Source: GWE2-40-63 sp041664345 (GTDB lineage: Bacteria; Bacteroidota; Bacteroidia; Bacteroidales; SZUA-534). Taken from it: a stretch of 64,000 nucleotides of DNA. Every line of letters starts with the position of its first letter. Position 1 is the stretch's first letter. Below, piece by piece: positions 18,375-26,587 of the stretch. The position numbers and the translations under genes are program-made. Below the pieces are notes generated by a model. The model did no database searches. It had not been told where the DNA came from and was given only the letters and a program-made list of their open reading frames with translations. The stretch is from contig JBAYKX010000019.1 in the NCBI GenBank assembly GCA_041664345.1, positions 1-64,000 of the forward strand. The letters are read 5' to 3'.

Positions 18375-18769
18375 TACACTTTCAATGTATCCTGCAAAAT
18401 GGTATCATCGTATTTAATGGCTCTTAAAATGTAATTTCGTGCAGCTGTGGGTTTAAAGCTGAAAGTAGCAATGCTGTCGGGCAAATTGTCAGGACAGGTG
18501 CACCCTTGATAATCAGCAATTACATGTATGCTCATCGTATCGGCATTCCATGGTGTGTAAATAGTATTCAGTTTACTGCAGTTTGAATAGGTTGCGTAAA
18601 TAACTTTTATAATTGCGGTAGAGTCTTTTGCAATTGAATCGGGTAATTCAAAACGCATAACGGGAACTTCTAATTGATTGAAGCAATCTCCTTCCAATTT
18701 ACAGTTATTCATAATTGCTGTAATTCCAATAAGCACAGCAATAAATAAAGTTAGTTTTAATTTTCGCAT
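18371..18769 (-). CDS. Small exported protein of unknown function
   Basis: The 132-residue protein has a basic n-region and a long hydrophobic signal (MRKLKLTLFIAVLIGITA...) ending in MNNC. That is a poor lipobox, so export is likely but lipidation is doubtful. The mature part has several Cys residues (NCKLEGDCF, YSNCSKL, GCTCPD) and reads as a beta-sandwich, similar in style to small Bacteroidota proteins of unknown function (SIATFSFKPTAARNYILR). I chose the ATG at 18769 over the upstream in-frame codon at 18796, since it gives a proper signal peptide. It precedes the ATP-grasp gene on the same strand. Confidence 0.65.
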   Translation of the reverse strand: MRKLKLTLFIAVLIGITAIMNNCKLEGDCFNQLEVPVMRFELPDSIAKDSTAIIKVIYATYSNCSKLNTIYTPWNADTMSIHVIADYQGCTCPDNLPDSIATFSFKPTAARNYILRAIKYDDTILQDTLKVY

Positions 18770-18824
18770 CGTTGAATAGTTTAAAATGAGGTACAATAAT
18801 TATTAGTAATGTGATTAAAATGCC

Positions 18825-19949
18825 TTAACAAAGTGGTTTGGTAAATATCCGGTACCTTTTATAAACAGTTCCGCCTATTCGTTCCAGTTCAGCTCTCATT
18901 TTGGTATTGGTTTCCAATACCAAATGGCTGTCAATGTATTCTAATTTTGCAGCGTGAGCCTCCTGCAATAATTTAACGCCAAGCACTGCATCTAAGCCCG
19001 TATCGCGATAATCGGGTCGAATCCCTCCCAACAATAAATTCAATTGTTTGGTGGTTTTCTGAGCACGTAAAATGTGGAATATCCCAAATGGAAATAAATA
19101 ACCTTTACTTTTAATAATTCCAGGACTAATATCGGGCATGGTAACAATAAATGCCACCAATTGGTTTTGTTGGTTTTCAATTACCTTTATAAACCGCGGA
19201 TTAAGCAGGGATATGTAACGTTTAGCAAATTCCTCCATTTCCCTTTTTTCCATTGGTGCAAAAGCATAAATTTCTTGAAACGTTTCGTTAAGTAATTTAA
19301 GAACCGGAATTATGTATGGTTTTAATTCCTTTTGTGAATTGAATTCAATGGTATGGATATTATTGCTTACTAATCGGCGCTGATATATCTTTTCGTAAAG
19401 TTCAGGTATCACTTTAGGAATGTCGATTTTGTAAGTTAGCAAGTCCACTTTTTTTAAAAAACCAAGGTTATTTAACAATTCTACCTGATATCGTAAATTG
19501 CAGTTGGTTGCAATTACCAGCGATTGATCGAACCCCTCAACCATCATTCCTTGCGGATCTTTATCGGAAAAGCTAAGAGGCCCAACCAAATTTTTCATGC
19601 CTTTTGAAACAGCCCATTCTTCCACATAATTGATGAGTTCATTAGCAACATTCTGATTGTTATATGTTTCCATGAAAGCAAATCGGGCATCTTCTTCATG
19701 GTGGGCGTTATTGTATTTATGATTGATTAAACCCAAAATGCGGCCTACCACTTTTTTATTTTCATAAGCTAAAAGCCTAATTGAATCGCAGTAATCAAAG
19801 GATCGGTTTTTTTTGGGGTCGAAAAATTTCCATTCATCCATATAAATGGGAGGGACCCAATTGGAATGATTCTTATGTATTTTAGCTGGAAGATGAATAA
19901 AAGCCTTTAATTGTTCTCGTGTTTCGACTTCAATTATTTCTATTTTCAT
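18825..19949 (-). CDS. GNAT-like acetyltransferase (YghO type)
   Basis: The 374-residue protein resembles the YghO group of GNAT-like proteins. Landmarks are the N-terminal FIHLPAKIHKNHSNWVPP, VVGRILGLINHKYN, the segment MKNLVGPLSFSDKDPQGMMVEGFD and the acetyl-CoA-fold C-terminus (GIRPDYRDTGLDAVLGVKLLQEA). The substrate is unknown. Such proteins are cytoplasmic and sometimes occur near lipid genes. Its start overlaps the stop of the upstream PAP2-family gene by four bases, implying translational coupling and perhaps a shared role in membrane lipid metabolism. That link is inference. Confidence 0.75.
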   Translation of the reverse strand: MKIEIIEVETREQLKAFIHLPAKIHKNHSNWVPPIYMDEWKFFDPKKNRSFDYCDSIRLLAYENKKVVGRILGLINHKYNNAHHEEDARFAFMETYNNQNVANELINYVEEWAVSKGMKNLVGPLSFSDKDPQGMMVEGFDQSLVIATNCNLRYQVELLNNLGFLKKVDLLTYKIDIPKVIPELYEKIYQRRLVSNNIHTIEFNSQKELKPYIIPVLKLLNETFQEIYAFAPMEKREMEEFAKRYISLLNPRFIKVIENQQNQLVAFIVTMPDISPGIIKSKGYLFPFGIFHILRAQKTTKQLNLLLGGIRPDYRDTGLDAVLGVKLLQEAHAAKLEYIDSHLVLETNTKMRAELERIGGTVYKRYRIFTKPLC

Positions 19950-20845
19950 AACAGCATTTTTATTTTAGTATAAAGATTCAAAGATAATTTATAAACCATT
20001 GGAGCTGCTATAATTGCAACAAAAATATCAATCACATAATGAGCCCGGATATAAACCGTAGATAAAATCAAAAGCAGCGCAACTGGAATTAAAAGCAGGA
20101 ATATTTTTTTTGATTCGCGTAAAGTCATATATATTATTATCAAGCATAGGGCAACATGTGAACTTGGAAACGCCGCTGTTGGTGCTTCACCGATATGTTG
20201 AATGGTACGTATCAAAAATCCAAACAGGTAACCGGGAGGTAGCGGATCCATATTTATGAAGTAAAATTGGGGGCCGGCAACGGGAATTATATCAAAGAAC
20301 AAGTAAAAAATTAGAAACGATTGAATGATTATAAAAACCATTTTTTCAGATGATTCAGCCCCTTTTTTAACATACCAAACAATAGGCAATCCTATAAGCA
20401 TCAGGTAATAAGCAAAATATCCAAAATACATTGCTTCAGCAAAAATATTCGTTGGTACTTGCTTTGAAAACTCCAGTGCAGGCTGAATGCCAAAAATAGT
20501 TGCTTCGGTAGTTGCAATTAAAGGATCGAGGTCTTGCTTGAAAAACAAGTTGTTTAAAAAATCGGTTTCGGAATACAGAAAACCTAATAAGGCCAATGGA
20601 TATAAAACCCTGAATGGTTTAATCCATGGTTTTAATGGAAGTAGGTTATCGTAAAGGGATGCAATGCTAACAATTAATACAATAAGGAAAAGGTGTACTG
20701 CTACTTTGAAAAAACCTCCTTCAATTGAATTTGCAAGCAGAATAGCAGGTATTAGGGTGATTAACAAATAAATGAGGAGCGAAAATTCAACCGGATTAAG
20801 TTGTTTTTTGAGTTGGATTATAAATGATTTTAGCATGGCTTTCAT
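19946..20845 (-). CDS. PAP2-superfamily membrane phosphatase
   Basis: The protein of about 299 residues has roughly six hydrophobic segments and the type-2 phosphatidic-acid phosphatase motifs AAFPSSHVA (PSxH motif with the catalytic-core His) and YIRAHYVIDIFVAI (RxxxHxxxD motif with the nucleophile His). It should dephosphorylate a lipid phosphate or act as a lipid phosphotransferase at the inner membrane, possibly of the inositol phosphoceramide synthase or LssY type. I placed the start at ATG 20845 rather than the upstream TTG 20905. It is coupled by a 4-bp overlap to the GNAT-like gene downstream. Confidence 0.8.
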   Translation of the reverse strand: MKAMLKSFIIQLKKQLNPVEFSLLIYLLITLIPAILLANSIEGGFFKVAVHLFLIVLIVSIASLYDNLLPLKPWIKPFRVLYPLALLGFLYSETDFLNNLFFKQDLDPLIATTEATIFGIQPALEFSKQVPTNIFAEAMYFGYFAYYLMLIGLPIVWYVKKGAESSEKMVFIIIQSFLIFYLFFDIIPVAGPQFYFINMDPLPPGYLFGFLIRTIQHIGEAPTAAFPSSHVALCLIIIYMTLRESKKIFLLLIPVALLLILSTVYIRAHYVIDIFVAIIAAPMVYKLSLNLYTKIKMLL

Positions 20846-20913
20846 TGGGAAAACAAGAAATAAAAAAGGCCATTTTATAAAAACAGCCTTTATATGAAAT
20901 AACAAAATTATAA

Positions 20914-21360
20914 TCAGTCGTCGGAATTCTGATACCGTTTTTTACCTTTTTCAACAAACAGAAGTTCGTCTTCATCCAAATCGTCACCGGCAAATTTGAG
21001 TCGGATAGCCATCCAGTTATCATCAATTGGAACTTGGGTAACCCCCTCTAAATCATAAGAATCAATCAATTCAAACAATGCATCTTTATCAAGGTCAGTT
21101 TCATACTCAGGTGATGTTTCTTTTGGAAAACAAAACCAAAAATAACCTCCGGTTTCAAGAGCACTTAGTGCATCAGGAACCAACTCATCTGCTTCTTCGG
21201 TGTCTTGAGCAAACACTTGTACATAATTGTAATAATCCTCAATTTCCTGATGAATTTCAACGTTTAAATTAGTTACTAATTTTAAAAATTCGTCAGGGGC
21301 ATTCATAATCAAGACAGGGTTTTTGCTTTCAATATGAAGCTTTTTAAGTACTGGGTTCAT
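20914..21360 (-). CDS. Conserved hypothetical acidic protein
   Basis: The 148-residue, strongly acidic cytoplasmic protein has no signal peptide. The central part, ETGGYFWFCFPKETS and VPIDDNWMAIRLKF, resembles the DUF3052-like small proteins in which a W-x-A-x-R-L/F signature closes the domain. The N-terminal half (NPVLIMNAPDEFLKLV) fits the same group, where it looks like a degenerate methyltransferase or Rossmann strand. The C-terminus is Asp/Glu-rich. Function unknown. It lies upstream of the PAP2 gene on the same strand. Confidence 0.6.
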   Translation of the reverse strand: MNPVLKKLHIESKNPVLIMNAPDEFLKLVTNLNVEIHQEIEDYYNYVQVFAQDTEEADELVPDALSALETGGYFWFCFPKETSPEYETDLDKDALFELIDSYDLEGVTQVPIDDNWMAIRLKFAGDDLDEDELLFVEKGKKRYQNSDD

Positions 21361-21531
21361 TTAAAATAAAAAATTAAAATTATGTTAAAATAAAGTTTAA
21401 AAAGCTGTATAAATTTTATAATTCGTAATTAAATTAAAGGCTAAAAATAATGCATTAATTTTTTATTCTGCAACAAAATCTTCATCAGAATTTATTTTTG
21501 TCATTGGTAACCATTTATTAGTCAAATTTGT

Positions 21532-22191
21532 TTAAGGTTGCAACTCTTGATTTAAAAAGGTGTCCACTTGTAAAGAGTATGATTTATTGTAAAGAACCAA
21601 CCGATACATTATCAGCCGGTATTGCTTTTTTTCCGATATAGCAGAGCGATTTGTTCCCACAATTGGAAATTGTCGGTAAAGTTTATTCTGTTCAAAAAAA
21701 ATAGAATCATGCCCTTGGTATCCTTCTAAATAAACTAATTTTTCTTTGAAAGTGCCATCGTTTTCCGGATTGAAAATTGTTTTGTACGACTTTCCATCCA
21801 TTGAGGCGATGCCTATTATTGATGCTTTAGCTCCTGAACCTACCGATCGGGTTATCAGGTATAGTTCTTCGTATCCATTTTCATCTAAATCGGATACCCA
21901 AAAAGTTTCCAATGGGGCAACTTTGCTATACGTCAGAATTTGAGTCGAATTTGAAAATCCGGTTCCCGAAACATAAATATCTGACATGCTTTGACCATAT
22001 TTTATTTCTTTAATGATGAATGCCTGATTAAAGTTGATAGTAACTTTAGTGGATTTTATTTCATTATAATCGGCTTTTTGCGAAGGGGAAGGTTTTTTTT
22101 TAAATTTTTGACAAGCCAAAACAATACTTACAAATCCAATGGTTATGATTATCCTAAAAGCGAATGAATAGTTAGTGAAAGATATTTTCAT
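21532..22191 (-). CDS. Lipoprotein, possible PliI-like fold
   Basis: The 219-residue protein has a signal peptide with lipobox IVLAC, so it is a lipid-anchored envelope protein. I chose ATG 22191 to give a normal signal. The mature region has the pattern WVSDLDENGYEELYLITRSVGSG, then YLEGYQGHDSIFFEQNKLYRQFPIV and a closing ISEKKQYRLIMYRL. That order (GYxGHD, then a xxFP strand, then a Tyr-x-Leu end) resembles PliI-type periplasmic lysozyme inhibitors and similar EF-hand-repeat-like DxDxNGxxE domains. The resemblance is from memory and not proven. It is divergent from the helicase gene. Confidence 0.5.
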   Translation of the reverse strand: MKISFTNYSFAFRIIITIGFVSIVLACQKFKKKPSPSQKADYNEIKSTKVTINFNQAFIIKEIKYGQSMSDIYVSGTGFSNSTQILTYSKVAPLETFWVSDLDENGYEELYLITRSVGSGAKASIIGIASMDGKSYKTIFNPENDGTFKEKLVYLEGYQGHDSIFFEQNKLYRQFPIVGTNRSAISEKKQYRLIMYRLVLYNKSYSLQVDTFLNQELQP

Positions 22192-22264
22192 GCCTAAATG
22201 TACAACGCAAAGCTGTAATTTCAAATAGGTTTCAACAAATAATCTATTGCAATTATTTTATAAA

Positions 22265-22272
22265 TATCTTTG
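22265..22272 (+). promoter_or_regulatory. -7 element for the DEAD-box gene
   Basis: TATCTTTG matches TAnnTTTG 22 nt before the ATG. The nearest upstream TTG (22247-22249) leaves a spacer of 15 nt, somewhat short. The site lies in the divergent gap between the lipoprotein gene and the helicase gene. Confidence 0.4.
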
Positions 22273-22294
22273 AAGCTTTATTTAAAGGATACTT

Positions 22295-23545
22295 ATGAAA
22301 TTCGAAGATTATTATATTTCGCAGGAACTTAAGAAAAACCTGGCCAAATTGGGTTTTGTAAAGCCTACCGACATTCAATTTAAATCAATTCCACCCATTT
22401 TAAAAGGCGAAGATGTGCTGGCCATTGCCCAAACAGGCACCGGTAAAACGGCGGCTTTTGCTATTCCGGTAATTGATATCATCCACAGGGGCAAAATGAA
22501 GCAGCGCCACGATGGAATCAGATGTCTGGTAATGGTTCCAACCCGGGAGTTGGCACAACAAATAACCGAGGTGTTTGACAAATTGAGCCGTCATACCAAG
22601 GTAAAAGCGTATGGAATTTATGGTGGTGTTGAGCAAGATGCACAGATTGACCATTTAGAGGAAGGTTTTGATATATTGATTTCAACCCCCGGTCGCATGT
22701 TCGACTTAATAAGCCAAGGCCATTTATTGGTTGACCGAATTGAAATATTGATTCTGGACGAGGCCGACCACATGCTCGATTTAGGCTTTATTAAAGACAT
22801 TCAGGATATTAAAAGGAAATTGAACAGGAAACACCAAACCTTGTTTTTTTCAGCAACTATTAACGATGTTATTAAGAAATTGGCCTATTCATTGGTCGAA
22901 AACCCTATCCGTATTCAGGTTTCGCCCAAAGATCCGGTATCGAAAAACATTGAACATTCCGTGGTTTTTATTGAGATGGACGATAAGCGGTTCTTTTTGG
23001 AACGGATGATAAAAGAAAACCCATTCAGCAAAATAATGATTTTTGTTAGGACTAAAGTACGTGCTGAACGAGTAAAATTGGCTATGGAACGGGTTGGTAT
23101 TGAAACCATAACTATACATGGAGATAAGGATCAGAACGACCGGTTTGGTGTGATGAAACGGTTTAAAACCGGTGATGTAAAAGTTCTGATTGCCACCGAT
23201 GTAAGCTCACGTGGCATTGATATTCCGAATGTTGACTTTGTGGTGAATTACGATTTACCCGATGTATCGGAGAATTATGTGCACCGGGTAGGCCGCACAG
23301 GACGAGGAATGGCAAAAGGATTGGCCGTTTCATTTTGCAGCAAAGAGGAAAAGCCTATTTTGGATGAAATTCAGGGTTTTTTAGGAAGCAACATTGCCGT
23401 ATTGGAAATGAGCAAAACCGAATACAAAGACATTCTGGAAGTAATGCAGGAAAGTGAAAACGAGACCGATTGGAAATCGCTTATCCGCGAAAATGAAGAA
23501 TTTGAGGCAAAGCGCAAAAAATCAGGTGCCAAGAAGAAGAAATAG
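22295..23545 (+). CDS. DEAD-box ATP-dependent RNA helicase
   Basis: The 416-residue RNA helicase has all superfamily-2 motifs: Q-motif region FVKPTDIQFKSIPP, motif I AQTGTGKT (46-53), PTRELAQQ, STPGR, motif II DEAD, motif III SAT, and the C-terminal ATDVSSRGIDIPNV and HRVGRTGR motifs. A short lysine-rich tail (EAKRKKSGAKKKK) probably helps RNA binding. It most resembles RhlE/CshA-like helicases used in ribosome assembly or mRNA decay, often cold-induced. It appears monocistronic, followed by a 182-bp repeat-rich gap. Confidence 0.93.
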   Translation: MKFEDYYISQELKKNLAKLGFVKPTDIQFKSIPPILKGEDVLAIAQTGTGKTAAFAIPVIDIIHRGKMKQRHDGIRCLVMVPTRELAQQITEVFDKLSRHTKVKAYGIYGGVEQDAQIDHLEEGFDILISTPGRMFDLISQGHLLVDRIEILILDEADHMLDLGFIKDIQDIKRKLNRKHQTLFFSATINDVIKKLAYSLVENPIRIQVSPKDPVSKNIEHSVVFIEMDDKRFFLERMIKENPFSKIMIFVRTKVRAERVKLAMERVGIETITIHGDKDQNDRFGVMKRFKTGDVKVLIATDVSSRGIDIPNVDFVVNYDLPDVSENYVHRVGRTGRGMAKGLAVSFCSKEEKPILDEIQGFLGSNIAVLEMSKTEYKDILEVMQESENETDWKSLIRENEEFEAKRKKSGAKKKK

Positions 23546-23646
23546 TGGGAGTTGGAAGTGGGAAGAATTGCGGATTTTGGATTTGAGAATGCGGATTAAT
23601 CGGGTCGGTAATCCGAAATCAACCTTCCGAAATCCTAAATTATAAG

Positions 23647-23675
23647 ACCAGCAACCAGTAACCAGAAACCAGCAA
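23647..23675. repeat. Short tandem ACCAG-type repeat
   Basis: ACCAGCAACCAGTAACCAG and a fourth ACCAG copy give an irregular run of about 7-bp units between the helicase and mnmH. Similar text (AACCAGAAACCGG) recurs near 24822 after mnmH. It is too short and irregular for CRISPR. It looks like degenerate intergenic repeat DNA flanking mnmH on both sides. Confidence 0.4.
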
Positions 23676-23727
23676 TTAGGAGATTACTGAAGTCAAAAGA
23701 TTTAATTCAGATTATATTAAAAACAAC

Positions 23728-24747
23728 ATGCCAACCCCAATTACCTCACAACAATTGATTACTCTTCAGCCTGAACTTTCTGTTATTGACGTGCGGTCAC
23801 CCGGTGAATTTGAGTTGGGGCATATTCCTGGAGCATACAACATGCCACTTTTCGATAATCAGGAACGGGCCCAAGTGGGAACCCGCTACAAAAACTCGGG
23901 AAGGGAATTTGCCATTGAACTGGGATTGGAATATGTGGGGCCCAAAATGGCCGGGTTTGTGAAATTTGCTAAAAAACTGGCTAAAAATAAAAAACTAATC
24001 TTGCATTGTTGGCGGGGCGGCATGCGGTCGGCCAGTGTTGCTTGGTTGCTGGAAACAGCCGGTTACGAAGTTTTTCTGTTGCAAGGAGGATATAAAGAGT
24101 ACCGTCGGTTCAATCGTGAATCGTTTTCCAAAGCAACCCAATTGTTGGTTTTAGGCGGATACACCGGCAGCGGCAAAACCGAAATTTTAAATGAACTTCA
24201 GAAGCTCGGTGAACAAGTGATTGACCTTGAGGGAATTGCTCATCACAAAGGTTCTGCATTTGGATCCATTGGCCAGGAATTGCAGCCTACAAACGAACAG
24301 TTTGAAAACAACTTGGCTCATGAATGGCACAAATTGGATATGAACCGGCGCATCTGGATTGAAGATGAAAGTGTGACCATGGGTAGCAACGGCGTTCCCG
24401 ATACTTTGTTTGCTCTAATGCGCACCGCAAAAGTACTCCGAATTGATATTCCCCGTGAAGTTAGAGCCAAACGGCTGGTGAAAGAATATGCCTGCTTTGA
24501 ACCTGCTTTGTTGGAAACATCCATACTACGCATTCAATCGAAATTGGGTGGAATGGTTACCAAACAGGCTTTGGAGTCTTTGTATTTGGGCGACTATGAA
24601 AAAGTAGCTCTAATTACACTGGTTTATTATGACAAAGCCTATTTGAATGGATTGGAAAAGCGTGACCCAAAAACCATTGAGAGCCTTTCCATTGATGATG
24701 ATAATCCACCAAAAACGGCAATGCTTCTTAAGGATTTCCTAAAATAA
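23728..24747 (+). CDS. mnmH: tRNA 2-selenouridine synthase
   Basis: MnmH (SelU/YbbB) replaces the sulfur of 2-thiouridine at tRNA position 34 with selenium from selenophosphate, through a geranylated intermediate. The 339-residue protein has an N-terminal rhodanese domain with the active Cys C94 in HCWRGGMRSAS, followed by a P-loop domain with GGYTGSGKTE (143-152). The length is typical. It needs selenophosphate from SelD, which is not in the window, so presence of selD elsewhere is predicted. Repeat-like DNA flanks the gene on both sides. Confidence 0.92.
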   Translation: MPTPITSQQLITLQPELSVIDVRSPGEFELGHIPGAYNMPLFDNQERAQVGTRYKNSGREFAIELGLEYVGPKMAGFVKFAKKLAKNKKLILHCWRGGMRSASVAWLLETAGYEVFLLQGGYKEYRRFNRESFSKATQLLVLGGYTGSGKTEILNELQKLGEQVIDLEGIAHHKGSAFGSIGQELQPTNEQFENNLAHEWHKLDMNRRIWIEDESVTMGSNGVPDTLFALMRTAKVLRIDIPREVRAKRLVKEYACFEPALLETSILRIQSKLGGMVTKQALESLYLGDYEKVALITLVYYDKAYLNGLEKRDPKTIESLSIDDDNPPKTAMLLKDFLK

Positions 24748-24869
24748 CATCAGTTCAATATTAACAAATTTGTTAAAGAAAATTGTTTTTAAAACGGGAA
24801 GATGGGGAACTGGGAAACTGAATAACCAGAAACCGGAAATTTCACCTAATTCATAATTAATTCCGTAAT

Positions 24870-24915
24870 GAGCCCAACGGGCTCAAAGAATATAGCCCGG
24901 TGCATCGCACCGGGT
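24870..24915. repeat. Double-hairpin REP-like element
   Basis: Two adjacent perfect palindromes are present: GAGCCC-aac-GGGCTC (24870-24884) and CCCGGTGC-atc-GCACCGGG (24896-24914). They are much more GC-rich than their surroundings. The phrase GCCCGGTGC...GCACCGGG is of a kind scattered widely in Bacteroidota intergenic regions. The rest of the 315-bp gap (24748-25062) holds ACCAG-like repeat text and no gene. Confidence 0.6.
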
Positions 24916-25062
24916 AATGGTATACAATAGAAAACGCGGCGCAGATTGCCAGTAAAATTGGAATTACTTTTTTGTTTGCGCTGCCACAAAACCTTATGTT
25001 TTTAACGAAGATATGGATGTCCATTCTTCAGGAAAGTTTATACGATAACCATTCTTCTTTAT

Positions 25063-25308
25063 TTATTTATTGGAAGGGATGGGCTTTTCATCGCGGGTAC
25101 CTCTCCTATAAATGATCAATCCGTTCAAAAAATTTCGGAGCAACTGGTCGCCACAGGGTTTGTAGTTCGGATGATCTTCTTTGCGGAATACCGCTCCCAG
25201 TTCACTTTTTGAAATTTCAAAATCAACCAGTTTTAATATCTCAATAATGTCTTCATCGCGCAAATGAAGAGCCACCCGCAACTTTTTTAATATATCGTTA
25301 TTCGTCAT
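25063..25308 (-). CDS. DUF1456 (YehS-like) single-domain protein
   Basis: The 81-residue protein matches one DUF1456 domain: NDILKKLRVALHLRDEDIIEILKLVDFEISKSELGAVFRKEDHPNYKPCGDQLLRNFLNGL. Escherichia coli YehS has two such domains in about 156 residues, so this is a half-length version. The tail after the domain is short and charged. Function is unknown; the fold is a small helical bundle. It stands alone on the minus strand, 72 bp after the DUF418 gene, with which it may be cotranscribed. Confidence 0.75.
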   Translation of the reverse strand: MTNNDILKKLRVALHLRDEDIIEILKLVDFEISKSELGAVFRKEDHPNYKPCGDQLLRNFLNGLIIYRRGTRDEKPIPSNK

Positions 25309-25380
25309 TTTTCTTCTTTTTATTGCTCCAAAATTAACCTTAATTGCGTTAATTCCACAACTTATAGTTGATTTATAAAC

Positions 25381-26547
25381 TCATTTGGAACCAAGCCAGG
25401 TAAGCCTGTGCCAAATGGTTTCCAGCGGCCCTTGTGGGTGATTTTTCATCCACCAGGAGCTAAATATTCCTTGCAAAATGGCCAATGTTATTCCAATTAA
25501 AAGACAATGAGTGGCCCCGGTATATTGATACAAGCCCAATCCAAAACCATAATAAATAAAAGATCCGATGATGGATTGAATGATATAATTGGACAAACTC
25601 ATGCGGCCAATGGAAGAAAATACCTTTAAAATACGATGAAAAAATTGGGTTTGAAACAGCAACACAAAACCCGAAACCAGCATCATCATAAATGCCATAT
25701 TCGACCACGAAGTTTCAATGGTGGTTAATGGACGACGGATGGCTTCACTCTCAATTAAACCACCAAGCTTAATTTTGAGTATATAGAGTGGAATAAAGCA
25801 TATCACCGAAATCAGAAGTGCCTTTTTCCAGAATTGTTTATTGTCATCAGTTATTGCAAAAAGCGATTTCCGGCCTGCCAACATGCCAAACATAAACAGC
25901 GATAAGGTTTGGAAAACCCGCACATTTTCCCAGTTCCAGATAAAAACGGCTATCCGGCCATTGGTTAGATTCCCAATCCACGTATTTACCAACGAATTGC
26001 CGGTTATGTACTCTCCCATTTTACCAAAGTACGACCATGAAACCGGATCAACCATTTTTAGTTCCGGGTTTTGCACTCCAATAATGAAATTCACCCATTC
26101 AAATGGCTGAAGCATCAAAACAACGGCAATCCAAAAAACTGTTTTGGTGCTTAGTTTGGCAACCGGAATCAGGCCAAAACCTATAATGGCATAAATGGTA
26201 AGGATATCGCCCTGATAGAAAGCGGAATTGATAATACCGAAGACCAATAAAAGCGTCAACCTCCATGCAAATCTTGCTCTAAAATCATTCCCTTTTTTTG
26301 CTTGGTTATCCGATTGAATAAAAAAGGTCAACCCAAAAAGCAGTGCGAATATGGCATACGACTTACCACCAAACAGAAAAAACAAGCTGTCCCAAATAAT
26401 TTTATCCAACCCTTGCATCCAAACCGGAAGATTGGCAGGTTGGTAGTAAAAATCGAAATGTTCAATGTTATGCAGCAACATAATGGAAACAATGGCAAAG
26501 CCTCGCAAAGCATCAACAACATGAAGGCGGGAGGAAACTGAATTCAT
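25381..26547 (-). CDS. DUF418 integral membrane protein (YeiB-like)
   Basis: The 388-residue polytopic inner-membrane protein belongs to the YeiB/DUF418 group, related to acyltransferase-3 proteins. The N-terminal RLHVVDALRGFAIVSIMLLHNIEHF motif contains the conserved D-x-LRG and HN signature. The C-terminal DUF418 part ends with GPLETIWHRLTW, the usual G-P-x-E-x-x-W-R end. About ten hydrophobic helices can be counted. Transport or acyl transfer has been proposed for the family but the substrate is unknown. Confidence 0.85.
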   Translation of the reverse strand: MNSVSSRLHVVDALRGFAIVSIMLLHNIEHFDFYYQPANLPVWMQGLDKIIWDSLFFLFGGKSYAIFALLFGLTFFIQSDNQAKKGNDFRARFAWRLTLLLVFGIINSAFYQGDILTIYAIIGFGLIPVAKLSTKTVFWIAVVLMLQPFEWVNFIIGVQNPELKMVDPVSWSYFGKMGEYITGNSLVNTWIGNLTNGRIAVFIWNWENVRVFQTLSLFMFGMLAGRKSLFAITDDNKQFWKKALLISVICFIPLYILKIKLGGLIESEAIRRPLTTIETSWSNMAFMMMLVSGFVLLFQTQFFHRILKVFSSIGRMSLSNYIIQSIIGSFIYYGFGLGLYQYTGATHCLLIGITLAILQGIFSSWWMKNHPQGPLETIWHRLTWLGSK

Positions 26548-26587
26548 AGATTATCAATTATTAATTATTGAACTGAATAGTTTTAAT

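Noticed and set aside
23647..23675. ACCAG repeats as a CRISPR array
   Set aside because: The units are about 7 bp, irregular and without spacers; no cas genes are near.
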